Source: Furfurilactobacillus curtus (GTDB lineage Bacteria; Bacillota; Bacilli; Lactobacillales; Lactobacillaceae). Taken from it: 64,000 nucleotides of DNA. Position numbers and translations under genes: made by a program. The stretch spans positions 372,001-436,000 of the forward strand of contig NZ_BQXO01000001.1 in assembly GCF_045862785.1 (NCBI RefSeq). Direction: 5' to 3'. Within the stretch, counting starts at the first letter, position 1; each line of letters starts with the position of its first letter. Positions 26,291-35,586 of this stretch are shown piece by piece. The notes beneath the pieces are model-generated. The model was not told the DNA's origin, did no database searches, and worked only from the letters and a program-made list of their open reading frames with translations.

Positions 26291-27046
26291 TTAATGAGCC
26301 ATCATTTCTGTGGCAAACGAAACCGCACTTAATAAGTACAGAGGTGCCGTTTCAGTCCGCAAGATTCGTGGTCCTAAGCCAACCGGGTGATAGTTCACTG
26401 CCTGCAATGCCGTCACTTCATCTGGTGTCAAACCACCTTCCGGCCCAAAAACGACTGTTAAAGTTTGCTCTTCCGCAATGGTGGTCAACACTTGTGCTAA
26501 ATGTGTCTGTTCTCCGGCCTTCGCAGATTCTTCCCAGGCCACCAGACCAATATCTGTTGGCAATTCGTCAATCTGAGATAACTGATCTAAATAATGTACT
26601 TCTGGCACCATCAAGCGATGCGCCTGTTGGGCAGCATTCAGCGCAATTGTTTGTAATCGTTGGCGTTTTTTAGCCACTTTATTGCGCCAATCAGCAATTG
26701 ACCAAGTTGTTTTGACAAACACGATTTCGCTTGCCCCTAGCTCCGTCGCTTTCTGCGTGATGAAGTCAGCTTTGTCTCCCTTTGGCAAGCCACACACTAA
26801 ACGAACATGGATTGGTAATTCAACCGTTTGTTCTAGTTGACGCTCAATGGTCATGATGGCCCGATGATGCTCGAGATCAAGCGAACTAAGCTGAGCTAAA
26901 AACAATTGTTGCGTTGGGGTCACAAATTCAGCCGCTTGCCCGATCTGTGCCCGCAGAACTTGTACAAAATGATGATAGGTGGCATCATCCAATGCAAATT
27001 TTTTATCACGACCAAAATCAACTGGCAAAAAATAGCGTTGCATCAT
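26291..27046 (-). CDS. rsmE: 16S rRNA (uracil1498-N3)-methyltransferase RsmE
   Basis: SPOUT-class methyltransferase forming m3U1498 in 16S rRNA. The deep-knot motifs VVFGPEGGLTPDEV and LGPRILRTETAPLY are present near the C-terminus, after an N-terminal PUA-like domain. 251 residues is normal. It overlaps the prmA stop by 4 bases (ATGA), with GGAGG in the prmA end, so the two are coupled. The second codon is also ATG. Confidence 0.96.
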   Translation of the reverse strand: MMQRYFLPVDFGRDKKFALDDATYHHFVQVLRAQIGQAAEFVTPTQQLFLAQLSSLDLEHHRAIMTIERQLEQTVELPIHVRLVCGLPKGDKADFITQKATELGASEIVFVKTTWSIADWRNKVAKKRQRLQTIALNAAQQAHRLMVPEVHYLDQLSQIDELPTDIGLVAWEESAKAGEQTHLAQVLTTIAEEQTLTVVFGPEGGLTPDEVTALQAVNYHPVGLGPRILRTETAPLYLLSAVSFATEMMAH

Positions 27047-27993
27047 TCATCCTCCGCCGGTTTACGCGCGATTATTCCGTACCATTCACCTTGTTGCAAA
27101 ATCTGTTCGATTTTAAAGCCTTCAGCTTGCAGCTGCTTTTCAATGAGTTCATGTTTATCTTCAATAATGCCACTCACCAAGAAATGTCCGCCAATTGGCA
27201 ACCTTGGCCACGCCTGTGGAATCAAGGGAACAATAATTTCTGCCAGAATGTTAGCGACAATGACATCAGCAGTTTGTGTCACTCCCGTTAGTAAGTTATT
27301 TACTGAAACCTCGACATCACGTGCCACCGGATTGAGAGCCAAATTACTGATCGCCGCATCAACCGCCACTTGATCCACATCATAAGCGAAGACCTTATGC
27401 GCACCCAGCAATTTGGCTCCGATTGACAGAACGCCCGATCCAGTCCCCACGTCGAGGACGGTTTCCCCACCGCGTAACGTTATTTCTAATGCGGCCAACA
27501 TCAAGGCTGTCGTCGGATGTGTACCGGTTCCAAACGCCATTCCTGGATCAAGTGTGATCAATTTTTCATCCACTTGTTGGGGACGATATTTCTCCCAACT
27601 AGGCACGACCGTTAAATATCGGCTGACACGAACAGGATGATAGTATTGCTTCCAAGCGGTAGCCCAATCTGTTTCGGCCACTGGTTTGAGCGTTACCGCC
27701 CCCGGATTGGCATTTATACCAAAATTAGTCAACTGGCTGACCTGTCTTTTTATTTTTGGCAATAAATCTTCAATTTCGACAGTTTCAGGATAATAGGCGG
27801 TGACCAAAGCGCCACTTGCCACGTGTGGAATCTGTTGTTTATCCAACAACTCACCTGGAAATTCTGGTCGCAAAGCCATGAAATCTGCAGCGTTGTCAAT
27901 GCTGGTTCCACTAGCACCTGCTTCCATTAAAATATTGCTCACTGCCTCCACAGCTTCATTTGTCGTATTGACAGTGATTCCTGTCCACTTCAT
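27043..27993 (-). CDS. prmA: ribosomal protein L11 methyltransferase PrmA
   Basis: Class I SAM-dependent enzyme that methylates ribosomal protein L11. Substrate-binding N-terminal domain (WTGITVNTTNEAVEAVSNIL) is followed by the catalytic part with DPGMAFGTGTHPTT, VLDVGTGSGVLSIGA and NILAEIIVPL. 316 residues is usual for Firmicutes. GGAG lies about 10 bases before the ATG, partly in the end of the upstream oxidoreductase gene, 4 bases away. Confidence 0.96.
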   Translation of the reverse strand: MKWTGITVNTTNEAVEAVSNILMEAGASGTSIDNAADFMALRPEFPGELLDKQQIPHVASGALVTAYYPETVEIEDLLPKIKRQVSQLTNFGINANPGAVTLKPVAETDWATAWKQYYHPVRVSRYLTVVPSWEKYRPQQVDEKLITLDPGMAFGTGTHPTTALMLAALEITLRGGETVLDVGTGSGVLSIGAKLLGAHKVFAYDVDQVAVDAAISNLALNPVARDVEVSVNNLLTGVTQTADVIVANILAEIIVPLIPQAWPRLPIGGHFLVSGIIEDKHELIEKQLQAEGFKIEQILQQGEWYGIIARKPAEDE

Positions 27994-27997
27994 GACA

Positions 27998-29050
27998 TCA
28001 ATTCTCCTCGTCTTTATTTAAACCTGTCTCACCATTGAAGGGTCCTGTCACAACGATCTTCCCGACCATCTGATTAGCTTCAACTAATTGGTGTGCTGCT
28101 CGTAAGTTTTGTGCGTTAATGCCAGTCGTTATCGCCTTGGTCAACGTGGTTTTTAACACATGCTCATCCATCAGATTGGCAATTTTTTCCAGCCACCGTC
28201 CTTGGCTAGCCAGGTCAACTTGATAGTCACTCTTGGCAAACATGTACTCCCAATCAAAACTGGCTGCTTTATTTTTAATCTGCCCCAAAGCTAATGGTCG
28301 CTGGTTTCCGACAATCGAAGCAATATGACCGAACGGTTTAATCAATTGAGCAGCCGTCTCAAAATACGCGTCCGTATTAAATAAAATCAAAATCGCATCA
28401 AAAAATTCAATGCCCGCAGCTTGTGCCTGAGGCTGCAATGGCTCACGATGATTAAAGACTTGAGTAGCCCCTAAGTGCTTCACCCAGTCAATCGTCTCTG
28501 CTCGCGAGGCCGTTGCTGTCACCTGCACACCGGCCCATGCCGCTAATTGAATTGCCATTGATCCAACACCACCCGCACCGTTGATAATTAATAATTTCTG
28601 GTCTTGATTTGCGTTGGCCTTAGCAGTGAAACCAATCTTTTCAAATAAAACCTCCGCGGCAGTCAGCGAAGTTAATGGCAGAGCAGCAGCTTGTGCATCC
28701 GTTAATGTTGTCGGAGCCTGCGCGACTAAGCGAGCATCAACAACTTGTTGTTCTGCGTTAGCCCCATCTCGACTTTTCGTCCCAGCATAATAGACCCGGT
28801 CATTCACGGCCACATTCGTCACATTCGCACCAGCCTGCAAGACAATTCCGGTAGCATCGTAGCCCAAAATTTTTGGTGCCGTTTCATCCGTTAGACCTTG
28901 GCGCAATTTTGTATCAACTGGATTTACCGAAACCGCCTTAACTTGAACTAAGACATCGTTAGCACCAATTTCCCCGACACTTTTGGTGGCGTCCACCATT
29001 GCTTTAGCATCGCCAATCGTTGATGTCGCAAAGGATTCAATAATTTTCAT
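27998..29050 (-). CDS. zinc-independent medium-chain alcohol dehydrogenase / quinone oxidoreductase-like protein
   Basis: A 350-residue member of the medium-chain dehydrogenase/reductase superfamily. N-terminal GroES-like domain (NDVLVQVKAVSVNPVDTKLRQG, YDATGIVLQAG) and Rossmann domain with LIINGAGGVGSMAIQLA are clear. The Cys/His/Cys catalytic zinc ligands of true alcohol dehydrogenases and the structural Cys cluster are not seen, which fits the quinone-oxidoreductase-like branch; the substrate is unknown. ATG 29050 follows GAGGA; eight upstream codons are rejected. It is the first gene of a unit with prmA and rsmE, though no metabolic link is evident. Confidence 0.88.
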   Translation of the reverse strand: MKIIESFATSTIGDAKAMVDATKSVGEIGANDVLVQVKAVSVNPVDTKLRQGLTDETAPKILGYDATGIVLQAGANVTNVAVNDRVYYAGTKSRDGANAEQQVVDARLVAQAPTTLTDAQAAALPLTSLTAAEVLFEKIGFTAKANANQDQKLLIINGAGGVGSMAIQLAAWAGVQVTATASRAETIDWVKHLGATQVFNHREPLQPQAQAAGIEFFDAILILFNTDAYFETAAQLIKPFGHIASIVGNQRPLALGQIKNKAASFDWEYMFAKSDYQVDLASQGRWLEKIANLMDEHVLKTTLTKAITTGINAQNLRAAHQLVEANQMVGKIVVTGPFNGETGLNKDEEN

Positions 29051-29242
29051 TTTTCTGTCCTCGTTTAATTGCATTTTCCAACGTCATAACCAACTCGCTA
29101 TTAAGTTTATCCCCATTGTGACAAATATTGAGCAGAATTGCCATTTCAAACTGTTAATCAACAGGAATAACTTTTGTTTAGCCACCCCAGCTAGATCCTT
29201 GTGTCCGCCTGCTAGTGCTCTGTATCAACTTTATGTCAGTAT

Positions 29243-29279
29243 AAAAAAAGATCAATCCACCAATGCACGGGATTGATCT
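29243..29279 (-). terminator. terminator of lepA-29292 unit
   Basis: A 10-bp perfect stem (29249-29258 with 29270-29279) and a run of six T on the minus strand. Confidence 0.88.
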
Positions 29280-29291
29280 AATCAGATTAAA

Positions 29292-29633
29292 CTATTCTTG
29301 CACATTTTCATGCCGGCGGGCCGCTTCTCGACGAACTTGTTCATATCGTTCACGCCCGTCATCCGTCAAAATGTGATCTGCCAGATAAACCAACAGCTCA
29401 TCCTCACTCGTGAAAATTCGCGGATTGTGTTGACCATGCAGGCGTAAATCAAATTCATCGATTTTTAGCCGACCAGTCCAACTGTGACTGTATTTCGTAA
29501 TTAATCGATTGTTTAGTTTCTTTTTGCCAAAACGGAGGACGTACACGTGTTGTGGCACCATCAACGGCCGAATGTACGTCTTCTCATATCGAAATTGGTT
29601 TGCTTTTAAAAACGCTTTGGTCCTTGCTAGCAC
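29292..29633 (-). CDS. unknown small protein downstream of lepA
   Basis: A 113-residue protein that I cannot place in a family. It is soluble, basic and rich in aromatic residues in the first half (FRYEKTYIRPLMVPQHVYVLRFGKKK as overlapping short blocks), with a charged helical C-terminus (DDGRERYEQVRREAARRHE). No membrane segment or catalytic motif. GGGAGGTGAG overlaps an upstream ATG; the GTG at 29633 is the best-spaced start. It is 37 bases after lepA and ends at the terminator, so it is cotranscribed with lepA. Confidence 0.65.
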   Translation of the reverse strand: MLARTKAFLKANQFRYEKTYIRPLMVPQHVYVLRFGKKKLNNRLITKYSHSWTGRLKIDEFDLRLHGQHNPRIFTSEDELLVYLADHILTDDGRERYEQVRREAARRHENVQE

Positions 29634-29669
29634 ACACTCACCTCCCATATTTAGACAGTTTATGCCGTC

Positions 29670-31511
29670 CTACTTTGCTTTATGACTTTCTTCTTCATCA
29701 GTCTGCAATACCGCCATGAAAGCCTCCTGTGGGACATCAACCACCCCAACTGACTTCATCCGCTTCTTGCCGGCCTTTTGTTTCTCTAGTAACTTCATCC
29801 GCCGAGTTCGGTCACCACCGTAAAGGTGCGCTGTCACATCTTTTCGATAGGCCTTAATGTCAGAGCGAGCAACGACTTTAGCACCAATGGCAGCCTGAAC
29901 CGGAATTTCAAAATTTTGACGTGGAATAATGTTTTTAAGTCGACCAACGATTAATCGACCACGATTCGCCGCAAATTCCCGTGCCACAATAAAGCTCAAC
30001 GCGTCAACGCGATCACCATTAAGCAAAATATCAATCTTCACCAAATCACCGACGCGATAGCCAGCCAACTCATAATCTAATGAGGCATATCCTCGCGTAC
30101 TACTCTTCAGCCGATCAAAGAAATCAAAAATTATCTCAGATAATGGGATGTAGTATATCACGTTCACTCGATTATCATCAAGATAAACCATCGTATCAAA
30201 CTCACCACGTTTACGTTGGCAGAGTTCCATGACGGCGCCGACATAATCATTAGGCACCATGATTGTCGCCTTAACATAGGGCTCATTAATCGTTTTGATG
30301 TTGGCCGGCTCTGGCATCTCCGAAGGATTCTCCACGATCACCTGCGTTCCATCAGTCAAATCAACATGATAGGTTACTGAGGGGGCCGTCGTAATTAAAT
30401 CTAGATTAAATTCGCGCTCCAGTCGTTCTTGCACGACATCCATGTGAAGCATGCCTAAAAATCCGCAACGAAAGCCAGAACCCAGCGCCTGTGATTTTTC
30501 GGGTTCAAACACTAACGCAGCGTCATTGAGCTGTAACTTCTCCAATGCTTCACGAAGATCATTATACTTGGCATTGTCCGTCGGATATAAACCAGCAAAC
30601 ACCATGGGGTTCATTTTACGATAGCCAGGCAATGCTGCGGCAGTCGGATGTTCTGCATTAGTGACTGTGTCCCCAACACGGGTATCGGCGATGTCCTTAA
30701 TGGCAGCTGTGATATAACCCACATCGCCAGCCATCAAGATGTCACGTTTGATCGGTTTAGGCGAGTTCACCCCAACTTCCGTCACTTCATACACTGTGCC
30801 TGAATTCATCAAACGAATGTGATCACCAGGCTTAACCGTGCCTTCCATGATTCGCAAGCTTAACACAACCCCACGATAGTCATCGTAAATAGAATCGAAA
30901 ATGAGGGCTTTTAATGGCGCGTTCACATCCCCGACCGGGGCAGGAATCTGGGTCACGATTTGTTCTAAAATATCTTCAATACCAATCCCACTCTTGGCAC
31001 TGGCTAAGACTGCATTAGACGCATCAATGCCAATGTCTGTTTCAATTTCTTGGCGAACCACTTCTGGTTGTGCTGATGGCAAATCAATTTTATTAATAAC
31101 TGGTAAAATTTCTAGGTTATTATCAATGGCAAGGTAAGTGTTAGCCAATGTTTGTGCCTCGACTCCCTGGGCAGCGTCAACCACCAACAGTGCCCCTTCA
31201 CAGGCTGCTAACGAACGTGAAACTTCATATGAGAAATCGACATGCCCAGGCGTGTCGATGAGATGCAAAATGTAAGTCTCACCATCTTTAGCATGATAAT
31301 GCAGTTCCACTGCGTTTAATTTAATGGTAATACCACGTTCACGTTCAAGTGGCATATCATCTAGGACCTGGTTTTGCATATCGCGCTTGGAGATCGTATC
31401 CGTTAATTCAAGGATTCGGTCAGCCAATGTCGACTTACCATGATCAATATGCGCGACGATAGAAAAATTTCGAATATGTCGTTGCCGTTCTTGCATTTCG
31501 GCAGGTGTCAT
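29670..31511 (-). CDS. lepA: elongation factor 4 (LepA) GTPase
   Basis: Ribosome-associated translational GTPase related to EF-G. G1 (AHIDHGKSTLADRIL), G3 (DTPGHVDFSYEV) and G4 (NKIDLPSA) motifs lead the sequence. The LepA-specific C-terminal domain ends in GGDRTRRMKLLEKQKAGKK. 613 residues is the normal length. AAGGAGG lies 7 bases before the ATG. It follows dnaJ in direction of transcription upstream order but has its own promoter. Confidence 0.97.
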   Translation of the reverse strand: MTPAEMQERQRHIRNFSIVAHIDHGKSTLADRILELTDTISKRDMQNQVLDDMPLERERGITIKLNAVELHYHAKDGETYILHLIDTPGHVDFSYEVSRSLAACEGALLVVDAAQGVEAQTLANTYLAIDNNLEILPVINKIDLPSAQPEVVRQEIETDIGIDASNAVLASAKSGIGIEDILEQIVTQIPAPVGDVNAPLKALIFDSIYDDYRGVVLSLRIMEGTVKPGDHIRLMNSGTVYEVTEVGVNSPKPIKRDILMAGDVGYITAAIKDIADTRVGDTVTNAEHPTAAALPGYRKMNPMVFAGLYPTDNAKYNDLREALEKLQLNDAALVFEPEKSQALGSGFRCGFLGMLHMDVVQERLEREFNLDLITTAPSVTYHVDLTDGTQVIVENPSEMPEPANIKTINEPYVKATIMVPNDYVGAVMELCQRKRGEFDTMVYLDDNRVNVIYYIPLSEIIFDFFDRLKSSTRGYASLDYELAGYRVGDLVKIDILLNGDRVDALSFIVAREFAANRGRLIVGRLKNIIPRQNFEIPVQAAIGAKVVARSDIKAYRKDVTAHLYGGDRTRRMKLLEKQKAGKKRMKSVGVVDVPQEAFMAVLQTDEEESHKAK

Positions 31512-31743
31512 GGCAAAACCTCCTTAATTATTTGGCCGCCTACGTAAGGTTCTGTGACCAATTTAGATGACTCACGAAGCAACTCTCCGGTTTCGTCATT
31601 GTTGACATCTTTAGTCTTGTCGCTTCAATACGTGAAACTCTAAACATTAATTATAACAGCACTCACCGACCCCGGCAAACATAATCTCCAGATGAGATGG
31701 GTACAAGTCAAGGTCTGGATTGTTGGGAGTACCATAAGACAAG
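31512..31743. other. non-coding interval between dnaJ terminator and lepA
   Basis: The 313-base gap between lepA and dnaJ holds the lepA promoter, a leader of about 130 bases and the dnaJ terminator. The leader has possible pairing between CACG...GAAGC (near 31624-31645) and GCTTCGTG (near 31573-31580) on the minus strand. No gene or known riboswitch was recognised. Confidence 0.5.
31650..31678 (-). promoter_or_regulatory. sigma-A promoter of lepA
   Basis: TTGCCG (31673-31678), 17-base spacer and perfect TATAAT (31650-31655). The predicted start is about 130 bases before the lepA ATG. Confidence 0.65.
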
Positions 31744-31780
31744 ACAACCCTTTTCCTGAATCACTCAAGAAAAGGGTTGT
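31744..31780 (-). terminator. terminator of the hrcA-grpE-dnaK-dnaJ operon
   Basis: A 12-bp perfect stem ACAACCCTTTTC/GAAAAGGGTTGT (31744-31755 with 31769-31780), followed on the minus strand by CTTGTCTT. Confidence 0.75.
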
Positions 31781-31824
31781 TTATGGTTTATTTCAGGTAA
31801 GGTCTCCATCAATTCAGTCAAACT

Positions 31825-32934
31825 TTAGTGTCGACCAAAAAGACCACCATGTCCATTAGGCATTTCTTCACCGCTAGCTTTTGCAAAATCCTTTAGGGCA
31901 TCTCGCTGAGCTTTGTTCAATCCTTTTGGTGTTTGAACGTTCACCGTGACCCGTTCATCACCGTTACCATTACCACGCAGGCGTGGAACACCCTTGCCCC
32001 GTAATCTAAACGTCGTGCCGGTTTGTGTACCAGCAGGGATCTTTAACTTAACATTACCATGAACTGTTTTGACCTCAATCTCATCGCCCAACGCCGCTTG
32101 TGTGAACGACAGTGGTTGATCGAAATAGATATCTGTGCCATCACGTTTGAAATCTTGACTTGGTTGGACGGTAAAGACGATAAACAAATCACCGTAAGGA
32201 CCGCCATTTCGCCCAGCTTCACCTTGGCCCTGTAACCGCATTTGTTGACCATCATCAACACCGGCTGGAACTTTTACTTCAATCTCATGATTTTCCGTCA
32301 CATGACCATCACCATGACAGGTCGGGCACTTTTCTTTAATTTCCTTGCCTGTTCCGCCACAAACCTCACAAACCTGTTGTGACCGCATCTGCCCTAACGG
32401 CGTATTGCGGACAGTTTCAACGTAACCAGTCCCACCACAATTATGACAGGTAACCGGTGACGTCCCTGGTTTAGCACCACTACCACCACAAGTCTGACAG
32501 GTTGCCTCTCGGTCATACTTAATCGTGGTTTCTTTGCCAAAAATGGCTTCTTCGAACTTCAACTGCATGGAGTACTGTAAATCCTGACCTGGTTGTGGAG
32601 CCGTCGGATTGCGACGTGCGCTGCCACCACCAAACATTTGACTAAAAATATCGTCAAATCCAAAGCCCTGTCCACCACCAAAGCCGTCAAAGCCTTGACC
32701 GCCACCAAACTGTTGCCCGGCATCACCGTATTGATCGTAGTGCTGACGCTTTTGTTCATCGCCAATCTTTTCATAAGCGTCAGCAACTTCTTTAAACTTG
32801 GCTTCCGCATCTGGCGCCTTGTTCAAATCTGGATGGTACTTTTTTGATAATTTTCGGTAAGCCTTCTTGATCTCATCCTGAGATGCGTCCCGACCTACGC
32901 CGAGCACATCGTACGGGTCTCTTCCTTGAGACAT
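31825..32934 (-). CDS. dnaJ: chaperone protein DnaJ
   Basis: Hsp40 co-chaperone that stimulates the DnaK ATPase. The J-domain holds the HPD motif (KYHPDLN, about residue 33). A Gly/Phe-rich linker (about 72-120) follows, then four CxxCxGxG-type zinc repeats (CQTCGGSG, CHNCGGTG, CEVCGGTG, CPTCHGDG, residues 145-205) and the C-terminal substrate-binding domains. 369 residues is normal. GGGGG lies before the ATG. Last gene of the heat-shock operon. Confidence 0.98.
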   Translation of the reverse strand: MSQGRDPYDVLGVGRDASQDEIKKAYRKLSKKYHPDLNKAPDAEAKFKEVADAYEKIGDEQKRQHYDQYGDAGQQFGGGQGFDGFGGGQGFGFDDIFSQMFGGGSARRNPTAPQPGQDLQYSMQLKFEEAIFGKETTIKYDREATCQTCGGSGAKPGTSPVTCHNCGGTGYVETVRNTPLGQMRSQQVCEVCGGTGKEIKEKCPTCHGDGHVTENHEIEVKVPAGVDDGQQMRLQGQGEAGRNGGPYGDLFIVFTVQPSQDFKRDGTDIYFDQPLSFTQAALGDEIEVKTVHGNVKLKIPAGTQTGTTFRLRGKGVPRLRGNGNGDERVTVNVQTPKGLNKAQRDALKDFAKASGEEMPNGHGGLFGRH

Positions 32935-33009
32935 AAACGAACCCCCATACCTATTTGTTTCATCGTGTCATGTGCGTAAGTGTACCACACCATTTTCTTA
33001 AGCGCACAA

Positions 33010-33041
33010 AGAGTCAAAGAGGCCGCAGCATCTTTGACTCT
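33010..33041 (-). terminator. hairpin between dnaK and dnaJ
   Basis: An 11-bp perfect stem AGAGTCAAAGA/TCTTTGACTCT (33010-33020 with 33031-33041) lies 14 bases after the dnaK stop. The following U-tract on the minus strand is poor (TTGTG), so it may be a partial terminator or an RNA-stabilising hairpin. Confidence 0.5.
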
Positions 33042-33054
33042 CTTGTAGTCGAGT

Positions 33055-34908
33055 TTACTTCTTGGCGTCGGGGTCAACTTCTTTGAAGTCCCCATCAACC
33101 GTGTCGCCATCAGCTGAGCCAGCCCCATTGTTATCACTGCTTGCGGCAGAACCGGCGTCACCGTCAGCCGAACCAGCATTTTGCTGATACAACTTCACTG
33201 TTAGGTCCTGGACAATCTTATTTAAGTCATCCTTCTTGGCCTTCATCTCTTCGACGTTGTTGTCATCTTGAGCTTTCTTTAAGGCATCGCGTGCGTCAGT
33301 TGCTTGCTTAACCTCATCATCAGAAACTTTGCCCTTTAATTCATCTAAGGTCTTGTCAACTTGGAACAAGAGTTGATCCACTTCATTCTTTAAGTCAGCT
33401 TCATCTTTACGGGCCTTATCGGCATCCGCGTTTTCTTCGGCTTCCTTCTTCATCCGGTCAATTTCTTCATCAGATAAACCAGAATTACTCTTGATCGTGA
33501 TCTTCTGTTCCTTGTTTGTGCCAAGATCTTTGGCAGAAACATTTACAATTCCGTTCTTATCGATATCAAATGTTACTTGAATTTGAGGAATGCCGCGAGG
33601 AGCAGCAGGAATATCAGTCAACTGGAAGTTTCCTAGTGTCTTGTTATCGGCTGCCATTGGGCGTTCACCTTGTAACACGTGAATGTCAACGGCTGGCTGA
33701 TTGTCAGCAGCTGTCGAGAAGGTTTGACTCTTGGACGTTGGAATCGTCGTGTTACGATCAATTAACTTCGTAAAGACGCCACCCATTGTTTCAATCCCTA
33801 ATGACAGTGGTGTTACATCAAGTAGCACGACATCCTTCACATCACCGGTAATAACCCCACCTTGAATTGCGGCACCCAAAGCCACCGCTTCATCTGGATT
33901 GATCGAATGGTTTGGTTCCTTACCGGCAAGCTCCTTAACCGCTTCTTGAACTGCTGGAATCCGTGTGGAACCACCATTTAAGATTACTTCGTCGATGTCA
34001 TTCATTGACAGGTCAGCATCACGTAAAGCGTTTTGAACCGGCGTCTTCGTCCGTTCAATTAAGTCGGCCGTCATTTGGTTAAATTGAGCTCGCGATAACG
34101 TTTCTTCCAAATGCAAAGGACCATTATCACCGCTAGAAATAAATGGAAGACTAATTTGTGCCTCATTAACACCGGATAAATCCTTTTTGGCTTTTTCAGC
34201 GGCATCTTTAAGTCGTTGCATCGCCATAGTGTCGCTAGACAAATCAATACCATTTTCCTTCTTGAAATTGTCAACTAGCCAATCAATAATCTTTTGATCA
34301 AAATCATCCCCACCAAGGTGAGTATCCCCATTGGTAGATAAGACGTCGAAGACCCCATCACCTAATTCCAAAATGGAAACGTCAAACGTACCACCACCAA
34401 GGTCATAAACAAGGATTTTTTCGTCTTTATCCTTCTTGTCTAAACCATAGGCCAACGCTGATGCGGTTGGTTCGTTGATGATTCGTTCCACCGTTAAACC
34501 AGCAATTTTACCAGCATCTTTTGTTGCTTGACGTTGGGCATCGTTAAAGTAAGCAGGTACTGTGATGACTGCTTGTTCAACTTTTTCGCCCAAATAATCC
34601 TCAGCAAAACCTTTGATGTATTGTAAGATCATTGCTGAAATTTCTTGCGGCGTGTACTTCTTACCTTCGATATCGACGGTGTAGTCCGCTTCACCCATGT
34701 GTCGCTTGATCGAACGAACAGTATTCGGGTTCGTGATTGCTTGACGCTTAGCGACTTCACCAACTTGGGTCTCACCATTTTTAAATGAAACAACGGAAGG
34801 TGTTGTCCGGTTACCTTCTGGGTTCGTAATAATCTTTGGCTGACTACCTTCTAGCACTGCAACAGCTGAGTTGGTTGTTCCTAAGTCAATCCCAATAATT
34901 TTTGCCAT
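33055..34908 (-). CDS. dnaK: chaperone protein DnaK (Hsp70)
   Basis: ATP-dependent Hsp70 chaperone. The N-terminal ATPase domain shows GIDLGTTNSAVAV, VPAYFNDAQRQATKDAG and LVYDLGGGTFDVSILE; the substrate-binding domain follows from about residue 360, with a lid and a Gly/Ala/Asp-rich disordered tail ending in the conserved EVDPD(A)KK. 617 residues is normal for Gram-positives, which lack one segment of the proteobacterial ATPase domain. AAGGAAG precedes the ATG, 27 bases after grpE. Confidence 0.98.
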   Translation of the reverse strand: MAKIIGIDLGTTNSAVAVLEGSQPKIITNPEGNRTTPSVVSFKNGETQVGEVAKRQAITNPNTVRSIKRHMGEADYTVDIEGKKYTPQEISAMILQYIKGFAEDYLGEKVEQAVITVPAYFNDAQRQATKDAGKIAGLTVERIINEPTASALAYGLDKKDKDEKILVYDLGGGTFDVSILELGDGVFDVLSTNGDTHLGGDDFDQKIIDWLVDNFKKENGIDLSSDTMAMQRLKDAAEKAKKDLSGVNEAQISLPFISSGDNGPLHLEETLSRAQFNQMTADLIERTKTPVQNALRDADLSMNDIDEVILNGGSTRIPAVQEAVKELAGKEPNHSINPDEAVALGAAIQGGVITGDVKDVVLLDVTPLSLGIETMGGVFTKLIDRNTTIPTSKSQTFSTAADNQPAVDIHVLQGERPMAADNKTLGNFQLTDIPAAPRGIPQIQVTFDIDKNGIVNVSAKDLGTNKEQKITIKSNSGLSDEEIDRMKKEAEENADADKARKDEADLKNEVDQLLFQVDKTLDELKGKVSDDEVKQATDARDALKKAQDDNNVEEMKAKKDDLNKIVQDLTVKLYQQNAGSADGDAGSAASSDNNGAGSADGDTVDGDFKEVDPDAKK

Positions 34909-34935
34909 GTTTTTAAACTTCCTTATATATTAATC

Positions 34936-35535
34936 TTATTGCGCCACTACAACCATTGCTGGCCGTAAGACGCGATCTTTTAGCATATAACCCTTTTGAA
35001 GCACTTTGACGACCGTTTCGGGCGTTTGTCCATCTTCGGCTGGCGTGGTTTGCACAGCCTGATGTTTGGTCGGATCAAAGGGTTGGTTTAACGCCTCGAT
35101 CTCAGTCACATTATTTTGCTTCAGCGCGGCCTGCAAATGATCGTAAACCATCTGTACCCCGTGTTGCAACTTTTTTGCAGCCTCGTCATCAACTTCTGTC
35201 GCCAATGCGCGCTCCAAATTATCCAGTTCTGGCACAACATCATGAGCTAACTGCTGCCCGTCATATTTCAATAAGGCAGCGGTTTCTTTTTGCTGTCGCT
35301 GCTGAATATTAGCAATTTCAGCCTGCGCCCGTAAAAGTTGATCGTCCTTTTCTTCTAACTGAGCTTGCAAGGTTTCAATGACTTGTTGCGATTTTTTTTC
35401 ATCGCTCACAGGTTCAGCCTCAATTGGCTTCTTAATGTCTTTTGCACGCGGATCCTTGGCTTTTTTCGCAGCTGCTTCACTTTCAGCAGCAGTTTCATTT
35501 TTCTGGTCATCCGTTTGCTGTGATGTTTCAGACAA
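34936..35535 (-). CDS. grpE: nucleotide exchange factor GrpE
   Basis: Dimeric exchange factor that releases ADP from DnaK. A charged, disordered N-terminus (about residues 1-50) is followed by a long coiled coil (QVIETLQAQLEEKDDQLLRAQAEIANIQQR as overlapping parts) and a C-terminal beta domain (FDPTKHQAVQTT, VLQKGYMLKDRVLRPAMVVVA). GGAGGTGG overlaps an upstream ATG; TTG 35535-35533 has it at suitable spacing and is the preferred start, giving 199 residues. Confidence 0.95.
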   Translation of the reverse strand: MSETSQQTDDQKNETAAESEAAAKKAKDPRAKDIKKPIEAEPVSDEKKSQQVIETLQAQLEEKDDQLLRAQAEIANIQQRQQKETAALLKYDGQQLAHDVVPELDNLERALATEVDDEAAKKLQHGVQMVYDHLQAALKQNNVTEIEALNQPFDPTKHQAVQTTPAEDGQTPETVVKVLQKGYMLKDRVLRPAMVVVAQ

Positions 35536-35586
35536 ATGTGCCACCTCCATTCACTAAAAAATTTAATTATTAACTATGAATCTAAC

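Noticed and set aside
26906..27373. Overlapping plus-strand open frames of 125-155 codons
   Set aside because: They lie antisense to rsmE and prmA, lack ribosome sites and show no protein family features.
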